64,000 nt of DNA from an uncultured Bacteroidales bacterium (lineage in GTDB: Bacteria > Bacteroidota > Bacteroidia > Bacteroidales > Bacteroidaceae). The stretch is from assembly GCA_945833885.1 (NCBI GenBank), contig CAMAFY010000001.1, forward strand, positions 248,001 through 312,000, written 5' to 3'. Shown here piece by piece: positions 26,594 to 38,004 of this stretch (within the stretch, counting starts at the first letter, position 1; every line of letters begins with the position of its first letter). Made by a program: the position numbers and the translations under genes. The notes beneath the pieces were generated by a model. It saw only the letters and a list, made by a program, of their open reading frames with translations. It made no database searches and was not told the origin of the DNA.

Positions 26594-27754
26594 ATGAAAC
26601 AGATTGTTAATGGCCGTATACTCACACCTGGTGGCTGGGTAGAAGGTGGTAGCGTCGTTGTTGACGGCGGAAAGATTCTTGAAGTTGCAAATACCGCATA
26701 CCCCATTGTCGGAGCGGAAATCATCGATGCACACGGATGTTATGTTGTTCCTGGCGGAATAGAACTCCATTCACATGGTGCTGGTGGCCGCGATTTTATG
26801 GAGGATGACGAGGAAGCATTCCGTACTGCCGTACGCACACATATGCAATATGGTACAACAGCCATCTATCCTACGCTCAGTACATCCACAATACCCATGT
26901 ATGAGGCCGCCATTCGTATAGCGACAAAAATGATGGCAGAGGAGGGAAGTCCTGTGATGGGCCTGCACTTTGAGGGACCTTACTTCTCCACAAAGATGGC
27001 CGGAGCGCAGAATCCTGAGCGCATTACCGCACCTATTCCCGAAGATTACAACCGTTTGCTTGCCAGCGGAGTTATAAAGCGTTGGGACGTCGCTCCCGAA
27101 CTTCCTGGTGCGCAGGAATTTATCAAGGCTTGCCGTGAACAAGGTTGCACACCTTGTATCGGACATACCGCAGGTAGTCCTGAGGATGTGGAGATGGCCT
27201 ATGCCGCTGGAGCGCGTCATGCCACACATTTTACCAATGCTATGAGCAGCCTGCACAAGAACCGTGAGTATAAAGTTGCAGGTGTTGTCGAGGCTGTTTA
27301 TGCAATTCCTGACTTTACTGTTGAGGTAATTGCCGATGGAATCCATGTGCCCCCAGTTGTAATGCGTCAGATTTACAACTCCAAAGGTGTTGAGCATATG
27401 TGTCTTTGCACCGACTCTCTTGCAGTAGCAGGTAGCAACGCCACACGCACTTTCAATGACAATGAGATTATTGAAGACGGTGTTTGCAAACTTGCTGATC
27501 GCAGTGCTTTGGCAGGAAGTATCGCCACCATGGACCGTCTCGTCCGTACTGCTGTGCAGATGGCCGGTTTCCCCATGGATGTTGCTTGCCGCATGATTAG
27601 TGAAACTCCCGCAAAAATTATGGGTATCTACGACCGTAAAGGTTCACTCGAACGCGGTAAAGATGCTGATATCATCATGTTCGATGCAGAGCAGCAACTG
27701 AAGTTCGTGATGCAGAATGGCAACATTGTTCGCTGTGACTTCTGTGAAGCATAG
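26594..27754 (+). CDS. nagA: N-acetylglucosamine-6-phosphate deacetylase
   Basis: 386 aa amidohydrolase that converts GlcNAc-6-phosphate to glucosamine-6-phosphate and acetate in the cytoplasm. Metal and substrate residues: ELHSHGAGG (His59, His61), HFEGPY (Glu127), GHTAGS (His191), HATHFTNAMS (His212), ADGIHV (His251) and the catalytic Asp274 in CTDSLAVAG. It processes amino sugar released by enzymes such as the GH20 hexosaminidase. No nagB is adjacent; the etf genes follow after 124 bases. Confidence 0.95.
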   Translation: MKQIVNGRILTPGGWVEGGSVVVDGGKILEVANTAYPIVGAEIIDAHGCYVVPGGIELHSHGAGGRDFMEDDEEAFRTAVRTHMQYGTTAIYPTLSTSTIPMYEAAIRIATKMMAEEGSPVMGLHFEGPYFSTKMAGAQNPERITAPIPEDYNRLLASGVIKRWDVAPELPGAQEFIKACREQGCTPCIGHTAGSPEDVEMAYAAGARHATHFTNAMSSLHKNREYKVAGVVEAVYAIPDFTVEVIADGIHVPPVVMRQIYNSKGVEHMCLCTDSLAVAGSNATRTFNDNEIIEDGVCKLADRSALAGSIATMDRLVRTAVQMAGFPMDVACRMISETPAKIMGIYDRKGSLERGKDADIIMFDAEQQLKFVMQNGNIVRCDFCEA

Positions 27755-27878
27755 GAAAGGAACAGACGATGCTCGTATGATTTTCATGACTTAACTGAGA
27801 AAATGTCCGCAGCCAAGGCGCTTTTTATGAAGGTGTCTTGGCTTCGGCATGAAATATAATACACATTATTTATTAAAT

Positions 27879-28724
27879 ATGACATTGAAAATTGTTGTGC
27901 TTGCCAAGCAAGTACCCGACACTCGTAATGTGGGTCCTGACGCCATGACACCGGAAGGAACCGTCAATCGTAGTGCTTTGCCCGCCATCTTCAATCCGGA
28001 AGATCTCAATGCTCTTGAACAGGCCCTTCGCCTAAAGGATCAATTCCCCGGTACTACAATTACCGTTGTTACAATGGGTCTGCCCAAGGCTTCCGATGTT
28101 TTACGCGACGCCCTCTATCGTGGCGCCGATGATGCCGTGCTTCTAACAGACAGGGCTTTGGGAGGAGCGGATACATTAGCCACAAGTTATGCCCTTTCCA
28201 TGGCGATCCGTAAGATTGGAGTACCAGATCTTATTATTGGAGGTCGCCAGGCTATTGATGGTGATACCGCACAGGTTGGTCCTCAAGTTGCGCAAAAACT
28301 TGGTCTTGACCAGGTAACTTACGTGGAAAGTATTGAGGACATCTGTGAAAAGAGCCGTAAGTTGACAGTCATTCGCCGCATTGATGGCGGTATAGAGAAG
28401 GTTGAAACACCTATGCCTTGCCTCCTTACCATTACTGGAAGTGCGCCTGCATGCCGTCCTCAAAACGCAAAGCGCGTGATGAAATACAAGAAAGCCGCAG
28501 CACCTGCGGAGAACAATCCTAAAGCCACCATTGAAATCAAGCAATGGGGTGCCGCGGATATTGATGCAGGCCTCGAACAATGCGGTCTCGCAGGTTCGCC
28601 AACCAAGGTGAAAGCCGTGCAGAACATTGTGTTCAAAGCAAAGGAAAGCAAACAACTTTCCGGCAGTGATGCAGATGTAGAAGAACTTATTGTCGAACTC
28701 CTCAACAGCCATACCATCGGCTAA
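27879..28724 (+). CDS. etfB: Electron transfer flavoprotein beta subunit
   Basis: 281 aa from MTLKIVVLAKQVPDTRNVG; the upstream in-frame start would add 10 residues outside the family pattern. Signatures: FNPEDLNALEQALRLKD, VVTMGLPKASDVLRDALYRGADDAVLL and LIIGGRQAIDGDTAQVGPQV. EtfB pairs with EtfA, binding AMP and part of the FAD. It accepts electrons from the acyl-CoA dehydrogenase encoded two genes downstream. Gene order etfB-etfA-acd with 10- and 27-base gaps indicates one operon. Confidence 0.95.
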   Translation: MTLKIVVLAKQVPDTRNVGPDAMTPEGTVNRSALPAIFNPEDLNALEQALRLKDQFPGTTITVVTMGLPKASDVLRDALYRGADDAVLLTDRALGGADTLATSYALSMAIRKIGVPDLIIGGRQAIDGDTAQVGPQVAQKLGLDQVTYVESIEDICEKSRKLTVIRRIDGGIEKVETPMPCLLTITGSAPACRPQNAKRVMKYKKAAAPAENNPKATIEIKQWGAADIDAGLEQCGLAGSPTKVKAVQNIVFKAKESKQLSGSDADVEELIVELLNSHTIG

Positions 28725-28734
28725 TTCCCAACTT

Positions 28735-29757
28735 ATGAACAACGTATTTGTATATTGCGAAATAGATAAGACGACAGTTGAGGAAGTAAGTTTTGAACTC
28801 CTCACCAAAGGTCGCAAACTTGCCAACGAACTTGGCGTCCAACTTGAGGCGGTTGTCGCAGGAACGGGTATTAAAGGTCAGGTGGAATCGCAGATTCTTC
28901 CCTACGGCGTAGACAAACTACACGTGTTTGACGCAGAAGGTCTTTATCCCTACACATCAAAGCCCCATACAAGCATCCTTGTAAAACTCTTTGAGGAAGA
29001 GAAACCTCAGATCTGTCTTATGGGTGCTACCGTGATTGGTCGTGATCTTGGCCCACGTGTCAGTTCAGCACACATGAGTGGTCTTACTGCAGACTGCACG
29101 GCTCTCGAGATAGGTTCGTATGAAGATAAGCGGAGTGGTAAGGTTTTCGATAACCTTTTATACCAAATCCGTCCCGCTTTTGGAGGAAATATTGTTGCGA
29201 CCATTGTAAATCCTGAGCATCGTCCCCAAATGGCAACTGTACGATCTGGCGTTATGAAAGCCGAAATTCTCGATGTTGATTATAAGGGAGATGTGGTTTA
29301 TGAGGATGTCTGCCAATATGTTGACGAAACAGACTTTGTTGTCAAGGTGCTTGAGCGCCATGTTGAAAAGGCAAAGAACAACCTTAAAGGTGCTCCTATC
29401 GTTGTAGCCGGAGGCTATGGTGTTGGTTCAAAGGAAGGTTTTGACCTTCTTCGCAAACTCGCAAAGGAACTTCATGGCGAGGTAGGTGCCAGCCGTGCGG
29501 CTGTAGATGCCGGATTCTGTGAACACGATCTTCAGATTGGCCAGACGGGTGTCACTGTACGCCCAAAGGTTTACATTGCATGTGGTATCAGCGGAGCCAT
29601 CCAACATGTGGCAGGTATGAAGGAAAGTGGTATCATCATTTCCATCAATACCGATCCGAATGCCCCCATCAACCAACTTGCCGACTATGTTATCACAGGC
29701 AGTGTTGAGGAAGTTGTGCCCAAAATGATTAAGTATTATAAGGCCAATTCCAAGTAA
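28735..29757 (+). CDS. etfA: Electron transfer flavoprotein alpha subunit
   Basis: 340 aa from MNNVFVYCEID, 10 bases after etfB; the longer frame overlaps etfB and is not used. The C-terminal FAD-binding domain is clear: VVAGGYGVGSKEGF, GASRAAVDAGF, QIGQTGVTVRPKVYIACGIS and GAIQHVAGMKESGIIISINTD. Forms the ETF heterodimer with EtfB and passes electrons from acyl-CoA dehydrogenase. Some ETF pairs bifurcate electrons; I cannot tell from sequence alone whether this one does. Confidence 0.95.
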   Translation: MNNVFVYCEIDKTTVEEVSFELLTKGRKLANELGVQLEAVVAGTGIKGQVESQILPYGVDKLHVFDAEGLYPYTSKPHTSILVKLFEEEKPQICLMGATVIGRDLGPRVSSAHMSGLTADCTALEIGSYEDKRSGKVFDNLLYQIRPAFGGNIVATIVNPEHRPQMATVRSGVMKAEILDVDYKGDVVYEDVCQYVDETDFVVKVLERHVEKAKNNLKGAPIVVAGGYGVGSKEGFDLLRKLAKELHGEVGASRAAVDAGFCEHDLQIGQTGVTVRPKVYIACGISGAIQHVAGMKESGIIISINTDPNAPINQLADYVITGSVEEVVPKMIKYYKANSK

Positions 29758-29784
29758 TCTTATCCTAACAATCCAAGCAAAATT

Positions 29785-31506
29785 ATGGCTAATTGCTATT
29801 CAGATAGACCAGAGCTCCGTTTTGAGCTCAACCATCCCCTTATGCAACGTATCGTTGAACTCAAGGAACGCAACTTCCGCGACAAGGGGAAATACGACTA
29901 TGCTCCCGATGATTTTGAGGACGCTATGGATTCTTATGACCGCGTTCTCGACATTGTCGGTGACATTACAGCAAACATTATCGGTGAGAATGCTGAAGGA
30001 GTAGACCAGGAAGGCCCTCATCATGAAGGACATCGCGTACGTTATGCCAGTGGAACCGAACGAAATCTTGACGCAATGGTGAAGGCTGGCATGAATGGTA
30101 TGACAATGCCCCGCCGATATGACGGACTTAACTTCCCGATTACCCCATATACCATGTGTGCAGAGATTGTTGCCCACAAGGATGCTGGCTTTGGAAATAT
30201 CTGGAGTCTCCAAGACTGTGTCGAGACTCTCTATGAATTTGGTAGCGAAGACCAGCATAAGCGCTTCATTCCTCGGATATGCAAGGGTGAAACCATGAGT
30301 ATGGACCTCACAGAACCCGATGCTGGCTCCGATCTTCAGCGCGTAATGCTCAAGGCGACCTACTCTGAGGAAGAGGGATGCTGGCTTCTTAATGGTGTAA
30401 AGCGGTTCATCACTAACGGAGATGCAGACCAACACCTCGTTCTTGCCCGTTCTGAGGAAGGAACAAAAGACGGTCGAGGACTCTCGATGTTCATTTATGA
30501 CAAGCGTCAAGGCGGTGTTGACGTACGCCGTATTGAAAATAAACTCGGAATTCACGGAAGTCCAACCTGTGAACTTACGTATAAGAATGCCCGTGCCGAG
30601 TTGGTTGGTTCCACACGTATGGGACTTATAAAGTATGTGATGGCGCTTATGAATGGCGCACGATTGGGCATCGCCGCTCAAAGTGTAGGAATCAGCCAGG
30701 CATGTTACGACGAAGCCATCGCTTACGCCCGTGATCGTGAGCAGTTTGGCAAGGCCATCATCAACTTCCCCGCCGTCTATGACATGCTCAGTCTCATTAA
30801 AGCCAAACTCGATGCCGGCCGTGCGCTTCTCTATCAGACCGCACGTTACGTTGACATCTACAAAGCCCTCGATGACATTGAGCGTGAGCGCAAGGCAGCA
30901 GGTGAGAAACTTACTGCTGAGGAACGCGAGGAACAGAAGAAATATGCCAAACTTGCCGATTCCCTCACTCCGCTTGCCAAGGGTATGAACTCGGAGTTCT
31001 GCAACCAAAATGCCTATGATTGTATCCAAATTCATGGCGGTAGCGGTTTCATGATGGAGTATGCTTGCCAGCGCTATTACCGCGATGCCCGCATCACAAG
31101 TATCTATGAAGGAACCACCCAACTTCAGGTTGTTGCAGGTATTCGTTACGTCACCAATGGCTCTTACCTCGCACAATGCCGTGAATTTGAAGCGCAGGAA
31201 GTAAGTGAAAGTATGAAGCCTCTGCAACTTCGTAGCGTGCTTATGGCCAACATGCTTGAAGAAGCCACAGCACACGCCAAAGATGCCGGTGACCAAGACT
31301 TCCTTGATTTGTGCGCTCGTCACCTTTATGAGATGGCGGCATACAGCATCATGAGCCACTTGATTCAGTACAATGCGACCCAGCAGCCTGAACTCTTTGA
31401 GAGAAGTGCCCGTGTATTCATGAACTACGCCGAGGCTGAGGTGACCAAACATCACCATTTTGTGATGAACCTTACGCCTGCAGCGGTTGAAGATTACCGC
31501 AAATAA
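29785..31506 (+). CDS. Acyl-CoA dehydrogenase
   Basis: 573 aa, longer than the ~380-aa short-chain type. FAD and substrate motifs: SMDLTEPDAGSDLQ, RFITNGDADQHL, KLGIHGSPTCELTY, QIHGGSGFMMEYACQRYYRDARI and SIYEGTTQLQ with the probable catalytic base Glu442. The extra C-terminal ~110 residues fit an acyl-CoA dehydrogenase C-terminal extension. Third gene of the etfBA-acd operon, so it should reduce ETF while introducing a double bond into an acyl-CoA, or work in the reverse direction in an anaerobe. A structured 3' region and a terminator (31664-31710) follow. Confidence 0.92.
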   Translation: MANCYSDRPELRFELNHPLMQRIVELKERNFRDKGKYDYAPDDFEDAMDSYDRVLDIVGDITANIIGENAEGVDQEGPHHEGHRVRYASGTERNLDAMVKAGMNGMTMPRRYDGLNFPITPYTMCAEIVAHKDAGFGNIWSLQDCVETLYEFGSEDQHKRFIPRICKGETMSMDLTEPDAGSDLQRVMLKATYSEEEGCWLLNGVKRFITNGDADQHLVLARSEEGTKDGRGLSMFIYDKRQGGVDVRRIENKLGIHGSPTCELTYKNARAELVGSTRMGLIKYVMALMNGARLGIAAQSVGISQACYDEAIAYARDREQFGKAIINFPAVYDMLSLIKAKLDAGRALLYQTARYVDIYKALDDIERERKAAGEKLTAEEREEQKKYAKLADSLTPLAKGMNSEFCNQNAYDCIQIHGGSGFMMEYACQRYYRDARITSIYEGTTQLQVVAGIRYVTNGSYLAQCREFEAQEVSESMKPLQLRSVLMANMLEEATAHAKDAGDQDFLDLCARHLYEMAAYSIMSHLIQYNATQQPELFERSARVFMNYAEAEVTKHHHFVMNLTPAAVEDYRK

Positions 31507-31663
31507 ACTGTTAAAATTGCGGTATTGTCCAGTCTATGTTATCTGCACTATTTGTCGAAATCACCACCAGAAGGCGGCAATGTTTTCCTGTTTGGGAAGC
31601 GATAAACCGTTGAGGATTTCTAAAAACAGTACCGCATTTTAATAATATCATTGCTCTATTTAT

Positions 31664-31710
31664 TTCCTCCGGTAGACAGTTATTGCTGTTTTCCGGAGGG
31701 ATTTTTTTTT
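31664..31710 (+). terminator. Terminator after the etfBA-acd operon
   Basis: CCTCCGG (31666-31672) pairs with CCGGAGG (31693-31699), with ACAG/CTGT inside the stem, then nine Ts. It lies about 160 bases after the acyl-CoA dehydrogenase stop. Confidence 0.85.
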
Positions 31711-31757
31711 GCTTATCTGGCATGAATATAATTTAAAAGCCAGTGTTTTTTAGAAAA

Positions 31758-31838
31758 AAAACAACGTTCTTTCCCACGTAAAGTGCCGTATTTTATGATA
31801 AAAACATCCGATGTTTTTCAATCAAAGTGCAACATTTT
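31758..31838. repeat. 22-bp-period intergenic array B (four 15-bp cores, degenerate fifth)
   Basis: Cores at 31758-31772 (AAAACAACGTTCTTT, diverged), 31780-31794 (AAAGTGCCGTATTTT), 31802-31816 (AAACATCCGATGTTT, a perfect palindrome around its centre) and 31824-31838 (AAAGTGCAACATTTT); a fifth, decayed unit may begin at 31846. Exact 22-base period. It lies in the 1057-base gap between the etf operon and susB; the remainder, up to the promoter boxes, is A/T-rich and I see nothing else in it. Confidence 0.8.
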
Positions 31839-32336
31839 CATCAAACAACATCTGATAAACATGACAAGAGACACTTTTTCGGGATATAAGAAAAGTCACT
31901 TTTGCTTAGTCAAGACCTTGCATATTTCCAATAAGGAATAAGAATATTCACATGTTTTGTGCTGATATTAAAAAACAATATACAAAAAGTCGGTAATCTT
32001 CTGTAAAACAATCAGTTTGCAAAAGTTAAATAAACCTTTTGTTCAAGATTTATGTCTTTTAATCAAAAGAATCCCGCTAAAAGAAACAAAACAAAGGATT
32101 TTCTCTTTGATTTCAGCAATAATTTCGCTTTATATCCCTATGATTATTGTTGAGATATGCCGGAACGTATCATTTACTTATCATATCCTATCAATAAAAA
32201 GACTGGAAAATGATTTATTTGTTTCCCCAACATTCAGTTAATATTTCTTGTCTTTACACTCTTAAGAATGGATAAAAAGTATGTTTTTCATCGAATTTTG
32301 TCATTTCAACCTCACAAACAATTTTGATAAAAATTA

Positions 32337-32344
32337 TATTTTTG
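32337..32344 (+). promoter_or_regulatory. Candidate -7 box upstream of susB (distal)
   Basis: TATTTTTG matches TAnnTTTG, 220 bases before the susB ATG. First of three such boxes in this leader. Confidence 0.35.
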
Positions 32345-32413
32345 CCTTTAAGACAAACTTATAACACATTGATTAACAGCAGAATGTATAAAATATCACA
32401 AGAAAAACATCTA

Positions 32414-32421
32414 TATTTTTG
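32414..32421 (+). promoter_or_regulatory. Candidate -7 box upstream of susB (middle)
   Basis: TATTTTTG matches TAnnTTTG, about 143 bases before the susB ATG. Second of three candidates. Confidence 0.4.
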
Positions 32422-32454
32422 CGTTTTTGCTATATTAATATTGTAATTATGTTG

Positions 32455-32462
32455 TAAATTTG
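32455..32462 (+). promoter_or_regulatory. Candidate -7 box upstream of susB (proximal)
   Basis: TAAATTTG followed by CGG, about 102 bases before the susB ATG. A TTTTTGC at 32424-32430 is a possible -33 element but is a few bases too far. Best candidate for the sus transcript start. Confidence 0.5.
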
Positions 32463-32551
32463 CGGTCGGAAAAGGCTAAAATATGGCCATGCGTTAAGAT
32501 GCGTTATGCCAATATGTGACAGGAGACACACCACATTTAGCGTTTTCCTAA

Positions 32552-34735
<2,184 letters not shown>

Positions 34736-34889
34736 AGGGTTTGAATTTCCGCAGTTAGGAATCTGTAGACGTGTTTTCTCAGGACATTCCACAGATACAT
34801 TCGCATAATTCTGTGGAGAATTTGCTATCATTGCTCCACACAATATTATATAAATAAAGGAAACAAAATTTTTCAAAAGAAATAACGAT

Positions 34890-37800
34890 ATGCTAAAACG
34901 TTTCAAATCAGTCAGTCTGATGCTGCTTTTGATGGGCCTTCCTACAGGCTTTGCAATGGCAGAAACTGCACCGGTGGAAACCTATGCAGTGACACAGCAG
35001 AGCAGTCCCTGTAAAGGTACTGTCGTTGATGCCAACGGCGACCCCCTTACTGGAGCCTCTGTAGTAGTAAAGGGCACAACAAACGGTGCAATGGTCGATA
35101 ATGACGGTAATTTTGTCATTACCGGAGTGAAGCCCGGTGCCGTTCTTCGCATCACATTCATCGGTTATGATCCTCAGGAAATCCGTTGGGATGGCCAACC
35201 TGTGGCTGTAACACTTGAGGAAATGGCGAACAATCTCGGTGAGGCTGTTGTCATTGGTTATGGTGTTGCCAAGAAAAACGACCTCTCAGGTTCTGTCGTT
35301 GCCATTAAACCCGATGAGAAGAACCATGGTCTTATTACCAATGCCCAGGATATGATCCAGGGTAAGATTGCCGGTGTCAGCGTAATCAGCAATAGTGGTG
35401 CACCTGGTGAAGGTGCAACTATCCGCGTGCGCGGTGGTTCATCCCTCAACGCATCGAACGATCCCCTTATTGTTATCGATGGTCTTGCAATGGATAACGA
35501 CTCCCGAAAGGGAAGTTCAAACATCCTCAGTTCAATCAATCCTCAGGATATTGAGAGTTTTACAGTGCTGAAGGACGCTTCTGCAACCGCCATTTATGGT
35601 AGCCGTGGTTCAAATGGTGTCATCATCATCACCACCAAGAAGGGACGCAAGGACCAGAAACCCCATGTAAGTTACAATGGAACCTTTGGTCTCAGCATGA
35701 ACCTCGACCAACTTGATGTATTGAATGCTGCGGAATATCGCAACTTCATCAAGAACTATTATGGTGAGAATTCCACAGCATACTCCCTCCTTGGTACGTC
35801 TGACACCAACTGGCAGGACGAGATTTACCAGACTGCCATCAACCATGAACATGGCATAACACTGGCTGGAGGCCTCGCAAATATGCCTTATCGTGTCAGC
35901 CTTGGCTACCTTGGTCAGGAAGGTGTGCTCAAGACTTCGGACTTCGAACGCTATACTGCCAGCATCAGTTTGACTCCCAGTTTGCTCGATGACCACCTCA
36001 ATTTTAACTTTAACGGTCGCGTGATGCACAGCAATATCCGCTGGGCCAACACGGAAGCCATCAGTGCTGCCACCCGCATGGACCCCACACAGCCAGTGTA
36101 TGCCCGCAACGATGGCAAGTATGCTGCAACGGCAAGCCGTTGGGATAATCTTGGCGGTTATTTTGAATGGCTTCAGGACGGCGGTTCATACAACGACCCG
36201 AGATGGCCCGACGCTTTCGACTCCAATACTACAGGAAACCCCGTTAGCCTGCTTTACAACAAGGAGAATACCGGTAAAAACAATACCTTTATCGGTAATG
36301 CCGAGATGGACTATAAGATTCATGGTTTGGAAGACCTTCGTTTCCATGTTAATGGTTCGGTGGAATATAACAAGGGACGCATTGAAAACTGGAGCAACCC
36401 TTACAGCTATGCCGGATTCTATTATGGATGGAACGAGTGGGAAAAGGAAACCCGCTACAATCTCAGCTACTCTGCATACCTGCAGTATTACAAGGACTTC
36501 AACGACAAGCACCACTTCGATATCATGGGCGGTTATGAGTGGAGCCGTAAGCACTATAAGGGCGACGGTTTCGGCTATGGCCAGCAACCCGTATATGGCA
36601 ATGATGGTAGCGTGACCGACTACCTGCAGGTGAACACCAAGGGTAAACCCTGGGAAGGCGAAAGCTTCCTCGCATCCGTTTTCGGACGTGCCAACTACAT
36701 CCTTCTTGACCGTTATATTTTCACTGCAACAGTGCGTTACGACGGTTCCAGCCGTTTCTCCAAGGGCAACAAGTGGGGCCTTTTCCCCTCCTTCGCTTTC
36801 GCATGGCGTATCAAGGATGAGAAGTTCCTCAAGAATGTCGATTGGGTAAGCGAACTCAAGTTGCGCCTTGGCTATGGTCAGACCGGTCAGCAGGACGGTA
36901 TCGGCAATTACAGCTATTTTGCTTCGTACAACGTCAACAGCGTAGCCGACTCCTACTATCCTGCTATGGGCAATGGTATACTTTACCGTCCCGATGCCTA
37001 CAACAAGAACCTTACGTGGGAAACCACCACTACCTACAACGTGGGTCTTGACTTTGGTATCATCAACAACAAGCTCTTCGGTAGCGTTGATGCATATCTC
37101 CGCAAGACGACCGACCTCATCAATACCGTATATGTGGCTGCCCTTTCGAATTTCCGCAACCAGGTGACCGGAAATGTCGGTGACATGGAGAACAAGGGTG
37201 TGGAAGTGGCACTTACCTACCGTCCTATTCAGAAGAACGGATGGTTCTGGGAAATCAGTGCCAACGCTACCTATAATCACAACGAAATCACCAAGACTGC
37301 CGGTGGACAGAAGATCAAGACCGGCGGCATCAGTGCCGGAACCGGAAACACCGTACAGGCCCATGCCGAGGGACATCCCAAGAGCAGTTTCTATGTGTAC
37401 CAGCAGGTTTATGACGAGAACGGACATGCACTCGAAGGCGTATACGTAGACCGTAACTCCGACGGACAGATTACCGAAGCTGACCGGTACTTCTACAAGA
37501 GTCCCGACGCTCCCTGGCAGGCAGGTCTCAGCACCCGTCTGCAGTATAAGAAATGGGACCTCGGTCTCGGTTTCCGCGGCAGTTGGGGCAATTACGTATA
37601 TAATGATGTGGAGGCAGGTTTCTGCAACGTTTCCAAGACCTATGACAGTTCGTTTGCATATGCCGGTTACAACCACAACATTCTCATGAGTTCTGCACAG
37701 CTCAACTGGGCAACCTACGACAATGTGGTCAGCGACTACTTTGTACAGAACGGAAGTTTCGTGAAACTCGACAACATCACACTCGGATACAGTTTCGAGA

Positions 37801-37976
37801 ATTTCCTCGCTTCCGGCAAATACAAGGGTATGAGTGGACGTATCTATGCCGCCGCCACCAACGTGGCTACCTTCACCAACTACAAGGGCCTCGACCCCGA
37901 AGTTTCCGGTGGTATCGACAACAACCTCTATCCCCGCCCCTTCACCATCCAGCTTGGTCTGAATGTCAATTTCTAA
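34890..37976 (+). CDS. susC: SusC-like TonB-dependent outer-membrane transporter
   Basis: 1028 aa. Signal peptide (about 1-24, LLLMGLPTGFAMA). A carboxypeptidase-regulatory-like domain (CKGTVVDANGDPLTGASVVV), a TonB box-like VVIGYG, then the plug with the SusC signature LKDASATAIYGSRGSNGVII and a long beta-barrel ending in TIQLGLNVNF with the terminal Phe typical of outer-membrane barrels. It forms the import channel for starch oligosaccharides, capped by SusD. Codon use is strongly biased toward C-ending codons, like the other sus genes and unlike most neighbours, suggesting high expression. Confidence 0.96.
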   Translation: MLKRFKSVSLMLLLMGLPTGFAMAETAPVETYAVTQQSSPCKGTVVDANGDPLTGASVVVKGTTNGAMVDNDGNFVITGVKPGAVLRITFIGYDPQEIRWDGQPVAVTLEEMANNLGEAVVIGYGVAKKNDLSGSVVAIKPDEKNHGLITNAQDMIQGKIAGVSVISNSGAPGEGATIRVRGGSSLNASNDPLIVIDGLAMDNDSRKGSSNILSSINPQDIESFTVLKDASATAIYGSRGSNGVIIITTKKGRKDQKPHVSYNGTFGLSMNLDQLDVLNAAEYRNFIKNYYGENSTAYSLLGTSDTNWQDEIYQTAINHEHGITLAGGLANMPYRVSLGYLGQEGVLKTSDFERYTASISLTPSLLDDHLNFNFNGRVMHSNIRWANTEAISAATRMDPTQPVYARNDGKYAATASRWDNLGGYFEWLQDGGSYNDPRWPDAFDSNTTGNPVSLLYNKENTGKNNTFIGNAEMDYKIHGLEDLRFHVNGSVEYNKGRIENWSNPYSYAGFYYGWNEWEKETRYNLSYSAYLQYYKDFNDKHHFDIMGGYEWSRKHYKGDGFGYGQQPVYGNDGSVTDYLQVNTKGKPWEGESFLASVFGRANYILLDRYIFTATVRYDGSSRFSKGNKWGLFPSFAFAWRIKDEKFLKNVDWVSELKLRLGYGQTGQQDGIGNYSYFASYNVNSVADSYYPAMGNGILYRPDAYNKNLTWETTTTYNVGLDFGIINNKLFGSVDAYLRKTTDLINTVYVAALSNFRNQVTGNVGDMENKGVEVALTYRPIQKNGWFWEISANATYNHNEITKTAGGQKIKTGGISAGTGNTVQAHAEGHPKSSFYVYQQVYDENGHALEGVYVDRNSDGQITEADRYFYKSPDAPWQAGLSTRLQYKKWDLGLGFRGSWGNYVYNDVEAGFCNVSKTYDSSFAYAGYNHNILMSSAQLNWATYDNVVSDYFVQNGSFVKLDNITLGYSFENFLASGKYKGMSGRIYAAATNVATFTNYKGLDPEVSGGIDNNLYPRPFTIQLGLNVNF

Positions 37977-38004
37977 TTTCTAACGCCTAATTCTGATTCA
38001 CAAT

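Noticed and set aside
27808-27845. Terminator after nagA
   Set aside because: CCAAG/CTTGG pairing is short and no T run follows.
29800-31458. 552-codon open frame antisense to the acyl-CoA dehydrogenase
   Set aside because: It is the mirror of a strongly codon-biased gene; the translation has no recognisable family, while the opposite strand encodes a complete enzyme.
32017-32241. 74-codon open frame upstream of susB
   Set aside because: A/T-rich chance frame without recognisable product, in a region with no coding signature.
36186-37676. 496-codon open frame antisense to susC
   Set aside because: Shadow of the biased codon use in susC. Similar antisense frames lie opposite susD (38047-39531) and susE (39649-40974).
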